Of a stretch of 64,000 nucleotides of DNA, positions 35,219 through 42,314 are shown in pieces. The notes beneath the pieces are model-generated. The model searched no databases. It saw only the letters and a program-made list of their open reading frames with translations, and was not told the origin of the DNA. Origin of the DNA: Anaerolineaceae bacterium UBA1415 (GTDB lineage: Bacteria > Chloroflexota > Anaerolineae > Anaerolineales > Anaerolineaceae); the NCBI GenBank assembly GCA_002305635.1, contig DBPR01000020.1:1-64000 (forward strand), written 5' to 3'. The position numbers and the translations under genes are program-made. The number at the start of each line of letters is the position of its first letter. The stretch's first letter is position 1.

Positions 35219-36415
35219 ATGCATAACATTCGAAAGATTCAGGATGATCTATACAACCTCGGCGTGAATGACCGCCGGATAACGCTTTTTGAAAACGCGC
35301 ATCCCGTGCCGCGTGGGATGAATTACAACTCTTACCTGCTTTTGGACGAGAAGACCGTCTTGGTAGACGCGATCGACCGCGCTGTGCAGGATCAATTCCT
35401 CGAAAACCTGACCGCTGCCCTGGCTGGCAGAGAATTGGATTATCTGGTGGTTCAGCACATGGAACCCGACCACTGCGGGCTGATCCCCGAGATTAGCCGC
35501 CGCTACCCAAAGATGAAGATCGTTGGGAACAAGAAGACCTTCCAGTTCATTTCCCAGTTTTATGAAATTGACCTGACCGATAAAACCCTCGAGGTCAAGG
35601 AAGGCGACGTTCTGGAAACCGGACGCCACAAGCTGACTTTCGTCTTCGCACCGATGGTGCATTGGCCCGAGGTGATGCTGACCTATGATCAGACCGATAA
35701 GATCCTCTTTTCCGCTGACGCTTTTGGCACTTTTGGGCCTGTTGACGGGCTGATGTATGCCGATCAATATGATTTTGAGAGAGAATACCTGCCCGAAGCG
35801 CGGCGTTATTACACCAGTATTGTCGGCAAATACGGCCGCCAGGTGAGCGGTTTGATCGAGAAGGTTGCCGGGCTCGAATTTTCGATGTTCTGCACCATGC
35901 ACGGGCCGATCTGGCGCAAAGACCTGCACCTGATCCTTGAGAAATATCAAAAATGGGCCAGTTATACCCCGGAGGAAAAAGGTGTTGTGATCGCCTACGC
36001 TTCTGTTTATAACAATACCCAGGTGGCGGTGGAGATTTTGGCCAACAAGCTGGCCGAGGGCGGCGAGGAGAAGATCGTTGTCCACAATGTGTCAAGTTCC
36101 GATCCGTCATACGTTTTGAGCGACTGCTTCCGCTTTGACCGGATCGTACTGGCAAGCTCAACCTTCAATAACGAGGTCTTCCCCTACATGGACAGCGTTC
36201 TCTTTGACCTGAAGAATCATAATCTGACCAATCGCAAGGTCGCGGTGATCGAAAACGGCAGCTGGGCGGCACAAAGCGGCAAGCGGATCCGTGAATATCT
36301 TGAGCAGATGAAGGGGATTGAGATCATGGAAGAGACTGTTTCGCTCAAGTCTTCTGTCAAGGCGGTCGATGTTGAGGCGATCGAAGCGCTGGCAAAGGCA
36401 CTTTTGGCTGGATAG
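35219..36415 (+). CDS. FprA-type flavodiiron protein (O2/NO reductase)
   Basis: Reduces O2 to water and/or NO to N2O, protecting anaerobes. In this 398-residue protein the N-terminal metallo-beta-lactamase domain carries the diiron ligands in HMEPDHCG, MVHWPEV, SADAFG and CTMHGP. The C-terminal domain is a flavodoxin fold beginning VVIAYASVYNNTQVA, so FMN should bind. It has no rubredoxin extension, which makes it class A. The ATG at 35219 after GAAAGGGA is preferred over an upstream in-frame start 20 codons earlier. It stands alone, followed by two hairpins with T-runs. Electron donor unknown. Confidence 0.92.
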   Translation: MHNIRKIQDDLYNLGVNDRRITLFENAHPVPRGMNYNSYLLLDEKTVLVDAIDRAVQDQFLENLTAALAGRELDYLVVQHMEPDHCGLIPEISRRYPKMKIVGNKKTFQFISQFYEIDLTDKTLEVKEGDVLETGRHKLTFVFAPMVHWPEVMLTYDQTDKILFSADAFGTFGPVDGLMYADQYDFEREYLPEARRYYTSIVGKYGRQVSGLIEKVAGLEFSMFCTMHGPIWRKDLHLILEKYQKWASYTPEEKGVVIAYASVYNNTQVAVEILANKLAEGGEEKIVVHNVSSSDPSYVLSDCFRFDRIVLASSTFNNEVFPYMDSVLFDLKNHNLTNRKVAVIENGSWAAQSGKRIREYLEQMKGIEIMEETVSLKSSVKAVDVEAIEALAKALLAG

Positions 36416-36429
36416 TTGGTCTTTCTGCC

Positions 36430-36496
36430 GGGAGAATTAACTCTCCCAGATTTTTGAGAATAAAGGCCGTGTTCTTTGATTGGACACGGTTTTTGT
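36430..36496 (+). terminator. Tandem terminators after the flavodiiron gene
   Basis: GGGAGA/TCTCCC (36430-36447) followed by AGATTTTT, and CCGTGTTC/GGACACGG (36467-36489) followed by TTTTT. Confidence 0.8.
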
Positions 36497-36501
36497 TATA
36501 C

Positions 36502-36754
36502 TCTCGGCTGGAGATTGTGCCGTTGTAAAGCCCAGTGCCTACACTTCCAGTGACCAGCTATGTGATCGCGGATATCCTGGCGGAGATCTACCCCTTGGAA
36601 TATATGCGGTAGTTCAGTTAGGGAGGCAGGAGAACACAGCTTCGACGCCTTCACGCACTACTGCAGCATCGGCAGCAAACCGACCTGGCCCGACCTGCCG
36701 TTCCGTTATCGATCCTACACGAACGAGAAGTTTAGGATGATCCGAAAGTTTTGG
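36502..36754 (+). pseudogene. Eroded aldehyde dehydrogenase remnant
   Basis: Three frames carry pieces of one NAD(P)-dependent aldehyde dehydrogenase. First SAGDCAVVKPSAYT (from 36502), then after a one-base shift PVTSYVIADILAEIYP (to about 36594), then back in the first frame YAVVQLGRQENTA. A sudden jump leads to the C-terminal region SFDAFTHYCSIGSKPTWPDL, continuing through FRY and MIRKFW to 36754 in another frame. About 250 central codons, including the catalytic Cys and Glu, are missing. This is a dead gene with at least two frame changes and an internal deletion, lying next to the functional aldehyde ferredoxin oxidoreductase gene. Confidence 0.8.
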
Positions 36755-36913
36755 AGTAGTTGGGAAGAACCTTTCTTATTAATAGTTGAAAGCGATATGT
36801 GTCAACTTTTCCGGCAGGTTGAAGACCTTTCAATTGCTGCGTACTTTAGTTTGCCGACCCCCAAAAACCGATCCTCACATCAATTCCCCAAAAAACAATT
36901 CCCAAAAAAATGC

Positions 36914-36941
36914 TTGACACTACCGGAAACTATCGTAAAAT
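36914..36941 (+). promoter_or_regulatory. Promoter of the aldehyde oxidoreductase unit
   Basis: A consensus TTGACA (36914-36919) and TAAAAT (36936-36941) with a 16-base spacer. It implies a 5' untranslated region of about 250 bases. Confidence 0.75.
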
Positions 36942-36978
36942 CATTTCATATTAGTTCACAAAAACTAATCTTTCAAAT

Positions 36979-37115
36979 TCCTCCGATTCGTTGATTCCCT
37001 CGCGGATAGACGAACGATACGGCAAAGAGAGCAATTTCTTTTGCCCGCCAGTGCGCAAAGGAGGCGGGTGTCCTGCAAAAGGGATACGCTGTTTGTGCGA
37101 GTTTTTACTGGCGAG
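36979..37115 (+). promoter_or_regulatory. Structured leader, candidate Moco/Tuco riboswitch
   Basis: The long leader folds convincingly. GGCAAAGA/TCTTTTGCC (37021-37045) forms one hairpin. CGCCAGT (37046-37052) pairs with ACTGGCG (37107-37113), enclosing GCGCAAA/TTTGTGC and an inner GTGTCC/GGGATAC stem. CCTCC near 36980 can pair with GGAGG at 37060. The block GCGCAAAGGAGGC...GGTGTCC resembles, from memory, the molybdenum or tungsten cofactor RNA motif known upstream of cofactor and aldehyde oxidoreductase genes. The structure is seen; the class assignment is inference and needs a covariance search. Confidence 0.5.
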
Positions 37116-37199
37116 AGGAGCATCCAGGAAACATAAATCGACAATTTAACTCTCTAACAACTCTATTTAACTATTTAATTTCTGGAAAGGAAGAATATT

Positions 37200-38957
37200 A
37201 TGTGGATTTTAAGAATTAATGTATCAGATCTTAGCTATAAACTGGAAGATGTACCCGAAAAGTACAAATTACTCTATGGACGAGGCCTGACCTCCCAGAT
37301 CGTCTATGACGAAGTTCCCCCGCTTTGCCATGCTTTGGGGCCAAACAATAAGTTGATCTTCTCAACTGGGATGGTCACTGGAACAATCGCTCCCTCTTCC
37401 GCCCGTGTTTCAGTTGGTGGAAAATCTCCGCTGACCGGCGGGATCAAGGAAGCCAATGCGGGCACATCCTGGGGCCCGGATCTGGCAAAACTGCGCATCC
37501 GTGCCCTGATCCTTGAGGGTATGCCTAAAGACAAAAAATCCTACGCGGGCGCTGTGATCAAGTGGGACGGTGAAAAACCAGCCGTCGAGTTCTTTGACGC
37601 GACCGAATATACCGGAAAAGACGTCTACGAAGTTTGTCCCCAGATCTTCGATCGGTTTGGGAAAAAGGTTTCCATTGCCACCATGGGTGTGGTGGGTGAG
37701 ATGGGCTATGCCAATTCCGGCATCGCTTTTAATGATCGCTTTGGCCGACCCAGCCGGTATGCCGGACGCGGCGGTCTGGGTGCGGTCATGGCCGCCAAGG
37801 GTATAAAATTCATTATCCTGGATACAAAAGAGGCGCCCGCTGTTGAAATCCCGAACAAGGGACTTTTTGAAGAAGGCCGCAAAAAACTGGTCGATGCCAT
37901 CCGCAGCCACCCGATCTCTCAGCCCAAGGGCGGCCTGAACAGCTATGGAACCATGGTGTTGGTCAATATTTTGAATGAGGCTGGTGGTCTGCCGACCCGC
38001 AACTTCTCCGCCGGGCGTTTTGAAGGAGCTGCCAAAACCTCAGGTGAAGCCCTTTTCGAAACGAACAAAGAGCGCATGGGGAAAGAAGTCTACAACCACG
38101 GCTGTTCTCCCACCTGCATCATTCAATGCTCGAACACACTTTACAAGCCCGATCAGACGGAAGCTACCTCCTGTATTGAATACGAATCGGCCTGGTCGTT
38201 GGGCGCCAATCTTGGCGTTGATGACCTGGATGATATCGGAACCATGAACCAATTATGCAACGAATATGGTTTGGATACGATCGAGACCGGTGTCACCCTG
38301 GGTGTTGCGATGGAAGCTGGCGTGATCGAGTTTGGCGACAGCAAGGGCGCGATTCAGTTGATCCATGAGATGGGCAAAGGCACCCCTCTGGGACGCACCC
38401 TGGGCGGTGGAACTGGCGCGACTGGCAAGATCTATGGCGTTACACGCGTGCCGGCCGTCAAGGGTCAGGGTATGCCCGCTTACGAGCCGCGCGCAATCAA
38501 AGGCATCGGCATCACTTACGCGACCACGACCATGGGCGCTGACCATACCGCCGGATATACCATCTGCCCTGAAATTTTGGGCGTGAGCGGCAAGGTCGAT
38601 CCCCTGAGCCCGGAAGGAAAAGCAGCCTTGAGCCGCGCTTTTCAGGCAACCACCGCGTTCATCGACTCCAGCGGTCATTGTTTGTTCATCGCCTTCCCGA
38701 TCCTGGACATCGCGACCGGGTTTGAGGGCATGATTCAGGAATGCAACGCCATGCTCGGTACGGATTGGGACGCGGACGCGATCGTTGCGTATGGCGCCAA
38801 GGTCCTGAAAGTGGAAAGAGCCTTCAACGAAGCCGCCGGTCTGACCAAACATGATGATCGTATCCCCGAGTTCATGAAGATCGAACCGCTTCCTCCCCAC
38901 AATCAGGTCTTTGACATCCCGGATGAGGCGCTGGATTCTGTGTACGGGGAGCTGTAA
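37200..38957 (+). CDS. Aldehyde ferredoxin oxidoreductase family protein (tungsten-type)
   Basis: Oxidises aldehydes to acids with ferredoxin as acceptor, or the reverse, using a tungsten or molybdenum bis-pterin cofactor. At 585 residues it has the full family length. The N-terminal domain includes GRGLTSQIVYDEVP and the ALILEG stretch. Pterin-binding elements follow, then the cluster cysteines Cys302, Cys306 and Cys310 in HGCSPTCIIQCSN, with the fourth in SSGHC. The spacing Cx3Cx3C differs by one from the Cx2Cx3C of the Pyrococcus enzyme. A strong AAAGGAAG precedes the ATG. Two MoaD/ThiS-like genes follow. Substrate not determinable. Confidence 0.9.
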   Translation: MWILRINVSDLSYKLEDVPEKYKLLYGRGLTSQIVYDEVPPLCHALGPNNKLIFSTGMVTGTIAPSSARVSVGGKSPLTGGIKEANAGTSWGPDLAKLRIRALILEGMPKDKKSYAGAVIKWDGEKPAVEFFDATEYTGKDVYEVCPQIFDRFGKKVSIATMGVVGEMGYANSGIAFNDRFGRPSRYAGRGGLGAVMAAKGIKFIILDTKEAPAVEIPNKGLFEEGRKKLVDAIRSHPISQPKGGLNSYGTMVLVNILNEAGGLPTRNFSAGRFEGAAKTSGEALFETNKERMGKEVYNHGCSPTCIIQCSNTLYKPDQTEATSCIEYESAWSLGANLGVDDLDDIGTMNQLCNEYGLDTIETGVTLGVAMEAGVIEFGDSKGAIQLIHEMGKGTPLGRTLGGGTGATGKIYGVTRVPAVKGQGMPAYEPRAIKGIGITYATTTMGADHTAGYTICPEILGVSGKVDPLSPEGKAALSRAFQATTAFIDSSGHCLFIAFPILDIATGFEGMIQECNAMLGTDWDADAIVAYGAKVLKVERAFNEAAGLTKHDDRIPEFMKIEPLPPHNQVFDIPDEALDSVYGEL

Positions 38958-39120
38958 GTAGCTAATTAAACAGTAATGAAGACGGGATGACCTTTTTCAG
39001 TGAAAATTGAAAGAGATCATCCCAAAAACATGGTTGCTGATACAATCCATTTAACGTTTTATGCGGCCTGAAAACGCAGGCATTGTTTCAGGCAGGATGT
39101 TTTCAGGTTTCGCTGAGGTA

Positions 39121-39363
39121 ATGATGGTCGTGAAAGTTAAAGTGTTTGCCGATCTGAGGCAGTATATCCCCGAACTTGGGTTGGGGGAGAGCCTTGCTGT
39201 GCATGTGGAATCCGGAACGACGATTCGGCAGCTTTTTGAACAACTGGGAATCCCTGAAAGTGAGATCAAACTGGCTTTTGTGAACGGAATCTCACTTGAA
39301 TTTGACCATGTTCTTTCAGTAAATGATGAGATAAGCTTTTTCTCGCCTGTCGGTGGAGGTTGA
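39121..39363 (+). CDS. MoaD/ThiS-family sulfur carrier protein
   Basis: An 80-residue ubiquitin-fold protein with the C-terminal Gly-Gly tail (FFSPVGGG) that is adenylated and thiocarboxylated in molybdopterin synthesis. It starts at ATG ATG (39121/39124) after GAGGTA; a longer in-frame start at 39061 is less likely. Located 163 bases after the aldehyde oxidoreductase gene, it probably supplies sulfur for the pterin cofactor of that enzyme, as in other oxidoreductase clusters. No moaE or moeB is in the window. Confidence 0.82.
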   Translation: MMVVKVKVFADLRQYIPELGLGESLAVHVESGTTIRQLFEQLGIPESEIKLAFVNGISLEFDHVLSVNDEISFFSPVGGG

Positions 39364-39367
39364 TCAG

Positions 39368-39769
39368 ATGCTTGTGGAAGTTTGGCTGTATGGAGAGTTG
39401 TCCCGATATGGTGGGGAGAGCGCGCAAAAAGGTTTTGCCCTGCTGAAGCTTGAACTGCAGGAAGGTATGAATATGGCGGGCTTGCTGGAAGCGCTGAAGA
39501 TGCCGACCGAAGAAAGAGGTATCACTTTCGTCAACGGGAATCTGAGCGCACTGCCTGGTCTGCAGCCTGATCTTGAACAGATCGTGATGGACGGCGACCG
39601 GATCTCCTTTTTTGACCACCGCAGCATGTGGCCCTTTCAGTACCGGCACGGCGCCGCGATGTCTGAAGGGCTCCAGGGCGTGCTGGAAACCGACCCCGAA
39701 GCGATCATGCATCATCAGCAAAAGGAAGATGGAATCAGCTGCTGTCTGAAGCAGAGCAAGTTAAGCTAA
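39368..39769 (+). CDS. Divergent MoaD/ThiS-like protein with C-terminal extension
   Basis: The first 85 residues repeat the ubiquitin-like pattern of the preceding MoaD-type protein (ERGITFVNGNLSALPGLQPD ... DGDRISFFDHRS). Instead of ending in Gly-Gly it continues about 45 residues with a His-rich segment (IMHHQQ) and a paired cysteine (ISCCLKQ). It therefore cannot act as a classical thiocarboxylate carrier without processing. The ATG at 39368 follows GGAGGTTGATC, four bases after the preceding gene. Role unknown; possibly a structural or small subunit of the oxidoreductase system. Confidence 0.65.
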   Translation: MLVEVWLYGELSRYGGESAQKGFALLKLELQEGMNMAGLLEALKMPTEERGITFVNGNLSALPGLQPDLEQIVMDGDRISFFDHRSMWPFQYRHGAAMSEGLQGVLETDPEAIMHHQQKEDGISCCLKQSKLS

Positions 39770-39953
39770 AAACATCGATCACCACACCCATCCAATCTAT
39801 GGTGGCGTTGATCAAAAAGACAAACAATTTGAGCGCGGACAGGGAATCACACGCGGACAAAAACCGAATTTCATGACTTTTTTGTAACAGCATGATTCAA
39901 TAATTGGGATGTGATCATGCGCGTAATGGTTTCAAATTTCTCCTTGTTTTCCC
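39770..39953. other. Spacer before the tRNA-tuf promoters
   Basis: No gene seen. GATCACCAC (39778) can pair imperfectly with GTGGCGTTGATC (39802) and may end the aldehyde oxidoreductase transcript. Confidence 0.4.
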
Positions 39954-39982
39954 TTGACTCATCCCCCATAAGCTGATAAACT
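39954..39982 (+). promoter_or_regulatory. Distal promoter of the tRNA-tuf cluster
   Basis: TTGACT and TAAACT separated by 17 bases, 109 bases before the first tRNA. Confidence 0.6.
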
Positions 39983-40018
39983 TTTGGCTTGAAATCAGAG
40001 GCTGAGGTAAAACAGGCC

Positions 40019-40047
40019 TTGCGCAAGCGTGCGAGTTTTGATATACT
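40019..40047 (+). promoter_or_regulatory. Proximal promoter of the tRNA-tuf cluster
   Basis: TTGCGC and TATACT separated by 17 bases, 44 bases before tRNA-Thr. Two tandem promoters fit a highly expressed stable-RNA/translation operon. Confidence 0.65.
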
Positions 40048-40090
40048 TCTAATTCTGGTAGATAACCTTAACAGTAGAAAATTCCCGGGC

Positions 40091-40162
40091 GCCGGCGTAG
40101 CTCAATGGTAGAGCAACCGCCTTGTAAGTGGTAGGTTATGGGTTCGATTCCCATCGTCGGCT
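40091..40162 (+). tRNA. tRNA-Thr (anticodon TGT)
   Basis: A 72-base cloverleaf with acceptor GCCGGCG/CGTCGGC (one G-U), anticodon loop CTTGTAA and normal T-loop TTCGATT. No CCA is encoded. First of three tRNAs before tuf, as in many bacteria. Confidence 0.95.
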
Positions 40163-40245
40163 CAGTTTACTCTTTAGCGATTGTGATCGACTTCGGTGGA
40201 TCATAATCTCCAGCGGGTAAAGAGCTTGCGCCCAAAGGAAAAAAT

Positions 40246-40328
40246 GGACAGTTACCCAAGTGGCCAACGGGGGCTGACTGTAAATCAGCTGGCAAGCGCC
40301 TTCGGAGGTTCGAATCCTTCACTGTCCA
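40246..40328 (+). tRNA. tRNA-Tyr (anticodon GTA)
   Basis: An 83-base class II tRNA with long variable arm, acceptor GGACAGT/ACTGTCC, anticodon GTA in CTGTAAA, T-loop TTCGAAT. Located between the two threonine tRNAs. Confidence 0.95.
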
Positions 40329-40362
40329 CTTTATCCCGCATATGCGGGGTAGTTGCACGGCT

Positions 40363-40435
40363 GCCCTCATAGCTCAGTTGGTAGAGCGCATTCTTGGTAA
40401 GAATGAGGTCATCGGTCCGATTCCGATTGAGGGCT
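40363..40435 (+). tRNA. tRNA-Thr (anticodon GGT)
   Basis: A 73-base cloverleaf with acceptor GCCCTCA/TGAGGGC, anticodon loop TTGGTAA and T-stem ATCGG/CCGAT. The T-loop reads TCCGATT, so position 55, almost always U (pseudouridine), is C. It lies 53 bases before tuf. Confidence 0.93.
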
Positions 40436-40488
40436 TTTGCCGAGTTATTAGAAAAGAGAAAAATAATAGTCATTATTAAGGAGAAAAG

Positions 40489-41694
40489 ATGGCGAAACAA
40501 AAATTTGATCGCTCTAAGCCTCATATGAACATCGGTACGATGGGTCATATTGATCATGGCAAAACAACACTGACCGCTGCTATTACCAAAGTCCAGGCTC
40601 TGCGTGGCTTTGGCCAGTTCCGCGCATACGACACAATCGATAATGCTCCGGAAGAAAAAGCCCGTGGTATCACCATCAACATTACCCATGTTGAATACGA
40701 AACTGCCAAGCGCCACTATGCTCACGTTGACATGCCCGGTCACCGTGACTACATCAAGAACATGATCACTGGTGCTGCCCAGGTTGATGGCGCCATTCTC
40801 GTCGTCAGCGCTCCTGATGGCCCCATGCCCCAGACCAACGAACACGTTCTGTTGGCCCGCCAGGTTGAGGTTCCCTCCATTTTGGTCTTCCTGAACAAGA
40901 CTGACCAGATGGACGATCCTGAACTGCTCGAGCTGGTTGAGATGGAAGTTCGCGAACTGCTCTCCAAGAACGGTTTCCCCGGCGACGATGTGCCGATCAT
41001 CCGCGGCTCCGCCAAGGTTGCTCTCGACAGTGCCTCCACTGATCCCAACGCTCCCGAATACAAGCCGATCGCTGACCTGATGGATGCTGTTGACGACTTC
41101 TTCGTGGAACCTGTCCGTGACTTCGAAAAAGACTTTCTCATGCCTATTGAAGACGTCTTCTCGATCAAGGGCCGCGGTACTGTTGTGACCGGTCGTATCG
41201 AACGCGGTACTTTGAAACTGAACGATCCTGTTCACATTGTTGGTCTGATGGACAAGCCCCTGCCCACCGTTGCCACTGGTATCGAAATGTTCCACAAGCA
41301 ACTCGATTCTGGTATGGCTGGTGACAATGCCGGTATCCTCCTGCGCGGTATCGATCGCGATCAGGTCGAACGCGGTATGGTTCTTTGCAAGCCCAACTCC
41401 ATCGAGCCCCACACCGAGTTTGAATGCTCTGTCTACATCCTCAAGAAGGAAGAAGGCGGACGCCACAGCGCATTCTTCACCGGCTATCGCCCGCAGTTCT
41501 ACATCCACACCACCGATGTTACCGGTGATGTGACCCTGCCCGCGGATGTTGAAATGGTTCTGCCCGGTGACAACGTCAATGGCATGCGTGTCAAGTTGAT
41601 CCAGAAGGTCGCTATTGAAAACGGTTCCGAATTCGCTATCCGCGAAGGCGGTCTGACTGTCGGCGCCGGCAGGATCACCAAGATCATTGCATAG
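40489..41694 (+). CDS. tuf: Elongation factor Tu
   Basis: GTPase that delivers aminoacyl-tRNA to the ribosome. The 401-residue protein shows GHIDHGKTT (P-loop), the switch II DMPGHRDYI stretch, NKTD (G4), then domains 2 and 3 with VTGRIERG and the GYRPQFY kirromycin region. AAGGAGAAAAG precedes the ATG. Placed in the conserved order tRNA-tuf-rpmG-tRNA-Trp-secE-nusG. Codon use is noticeably biased to C-ending codons, fitting high expression. The stop codon is TAG, showing that TAG is an ordinary stop in this genome. Confidence 0.98.
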   Translation: MAKQKFDRSKPHMNIGTMGHIDHGKTTLTAAITKVQALRGFGQFRAYDTIDNAPEEKARGITINITHVEYETAKRHYAHVDMPGHRDYIKNMITGAAQVDGAILVVSAPDGPMPQTNEHVLLARQVEVPSILVFLNKTDQMDDPELLELVEMEVRELLSKNGFPGDDVPIIRGSAKVALDSASTDPNAPEYKPIADLMDAVDDFFVEPVRDFEKDFLMPIEDVFSIKGRGTVVTGRIERGTLKLNDPVHIVGLMDKPLPTVATGIEMFHKQLDSGMAGDNAGILLRGIDRDQVERGMVLCKPNSIEPHTEFECSVYILKKEEGGRHSAFFTGYRPQFYIHTTDVTGDVTLPADVEMVLPGDNVNGMRVKLIQKVAIENGSEFAIREGGLTVGAGRITKIIA

Positions 41695-41720
41695 GTTTTA
41701 GTTTTTTAGAGGAAGGAATC

Positions 41721-41745
41721 ATGGCTGCCTGAACAAGGCAGCCAT
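41721..41745 (+). promoter_or_regulatory. Hairpin with a three-residue mini-frame before rpmG
   Basis: ATGGCTGCC pairs perfectly with GGCAGCCAT (9 bp). The 5' arm is itself preceded by GAGGAAGGAATC and encodes Met-Ala-Ala-stop (41721-41732). rpmG starts 12 bases after the hairpin with no ribosome site of its own. Confidence 0.55.
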
Positions 41746-41756
41746 GTTGGACTAAA

Positions 41757-41927
41757 ATGGCATCAAAGAAAAAAGATATTCGTCCAGTAATTCATTTGGC
41801 CTGCACCGAGTGTAAAGAGCGCAATTACACCACAGTGAAAAACCGCCGAAATGACCCTGGTCGATTGGAAATGAAAAAATATTGCTCACGCTGTCGCGCT
41901 CACAAGTTGCACCGTGAGGTAAAATAA
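41757..41927 (+). CDS. rpmG: 50S ribosomal protein L33
   Basis: A 56-residue zinc-ribbon ribosomal protein: MASKKKDIRPVIHLACTECK opening, with Cys16/Cys19 and Cys43/Cys46 as the zinc pairs, so this is the Cys-containing (C+) form. It lies between tuf and tRNA-Trp as in many bacteria. No clear Shine-Dalgarno is adjacent; the nearest lies upstream of a small hairpin, suggesting coupling or structure-dependent initiation. Confidence 0.93.
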   Translation: MASKKKDIRPVIHLACTECKERNYTTVKNRRNDPGRLEMKKYCSRCRAHKLHREVK

Positions 41928-41949
41928 GCTTCCAGCAATGGGAGCGCTT

Positions 41950-42022
41950 AGGTCAGTGGCTCAATTGGCAGAGCACCGCTCTCCAAAAGCGGGGGTTGAG
42001 GGTTCAAGTCCTTCCTGACCTG
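41950..42022 (+). tRNA. tRNA-Trp (anticodon CCA)
   Basis: A 73-base cloverleaf with acceptor AGGTCAG/CTGACCT, anticodon loop CTCCAAA, T-loop TTCAAGT and discriminator G. Located between rpmG and secE, its usual place. Confidence 0.95.
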
Positions 42023-42033
42023 TTGAAGTAAAT

Positions 42034-42058
42034 CAACGCCGTAGATCCTACGGCGTTG
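42034..42058 (+). other. Perfect hairpin between tRNA-Trp and secE
   Basis: CAACGCCGTAG and CTACGGCGTTG form an 11-bp stem with an ATC loop and no U-run. It may be a processing or stability element at the junction of tRNA and mRNA. Confidence 0.65.
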
Positions 42059-42080
42059 AGCCGTCAAACGGGAGTAAAAA

Positions 42081-42293
42081 ATGGCACTAAAAGAAAATAA
42101 ACCGAGTTTTGGACAAAGAGTTAAAAATTGGTGGCGTCAGACCGTTGGCGAGCTGCGCAAGGTCACCTGGCCTTCCCGCGAGGAAGCTTTATCGCTGACC
42201 CGCATCGTTTTGATCGTTACCATCGTTATGTCAGCAATCCTGGGCGTGCTTGATTTCCTTTTTGCCCGCCTGGTTGGTTTGTTGGTCGGTTAG
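42081..42293 (+). CDS. secE: Preprotein translocase subunit SecE
   Basis: A 70-residue protein with a short amphipathic N-terminus (VKNWWRQTVGELRKVTWPSREE, the hallmark KVTWPS motif at about 28-33) and one transmembrane helix (43-66). It stabilises the SecY channel. CGGGAG precedes the start. nusG follows after 21 bases. Confidence 0.95.
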   Translation: MALKENKPSFGQRVKNWWRQTVGELRKVTWPSREEALSLTRIVLIVTIVMSAILGVLDFLFARLVGLLVG

Positions 42294-42314
42294 GTATAGA
42301 AGAGAGACCTGATC

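Noticed and set aside
36737..36994. Plus-strand 85-codon gene before the aldehyde oxidoreductase
   Set aside because: It begins in the dehydrogenase remnant and covers the TTGACA/TAAAAT promoter; codon pattern is not coding.
36979..37115. c-di-GMP-I riboswitch
   Set aside because: GCAAAG blocks appear, but the GNRA/tetraloop-receptor layout and the conserved GCCUAAACC segment are missing.
40163..40245. A tRNA-Gly between tRNA-Thr and tRNA-Tyr, as in some tuf operons
   Set aside because: No cloverleaf could be drawn in this 83-base gap.
40285..41508. Long minus-strand frame opposite tuf
   Set aside because: It overlaps two tRNAs and EF-Tu and has no family pattern; codon bias of tuf creates it.
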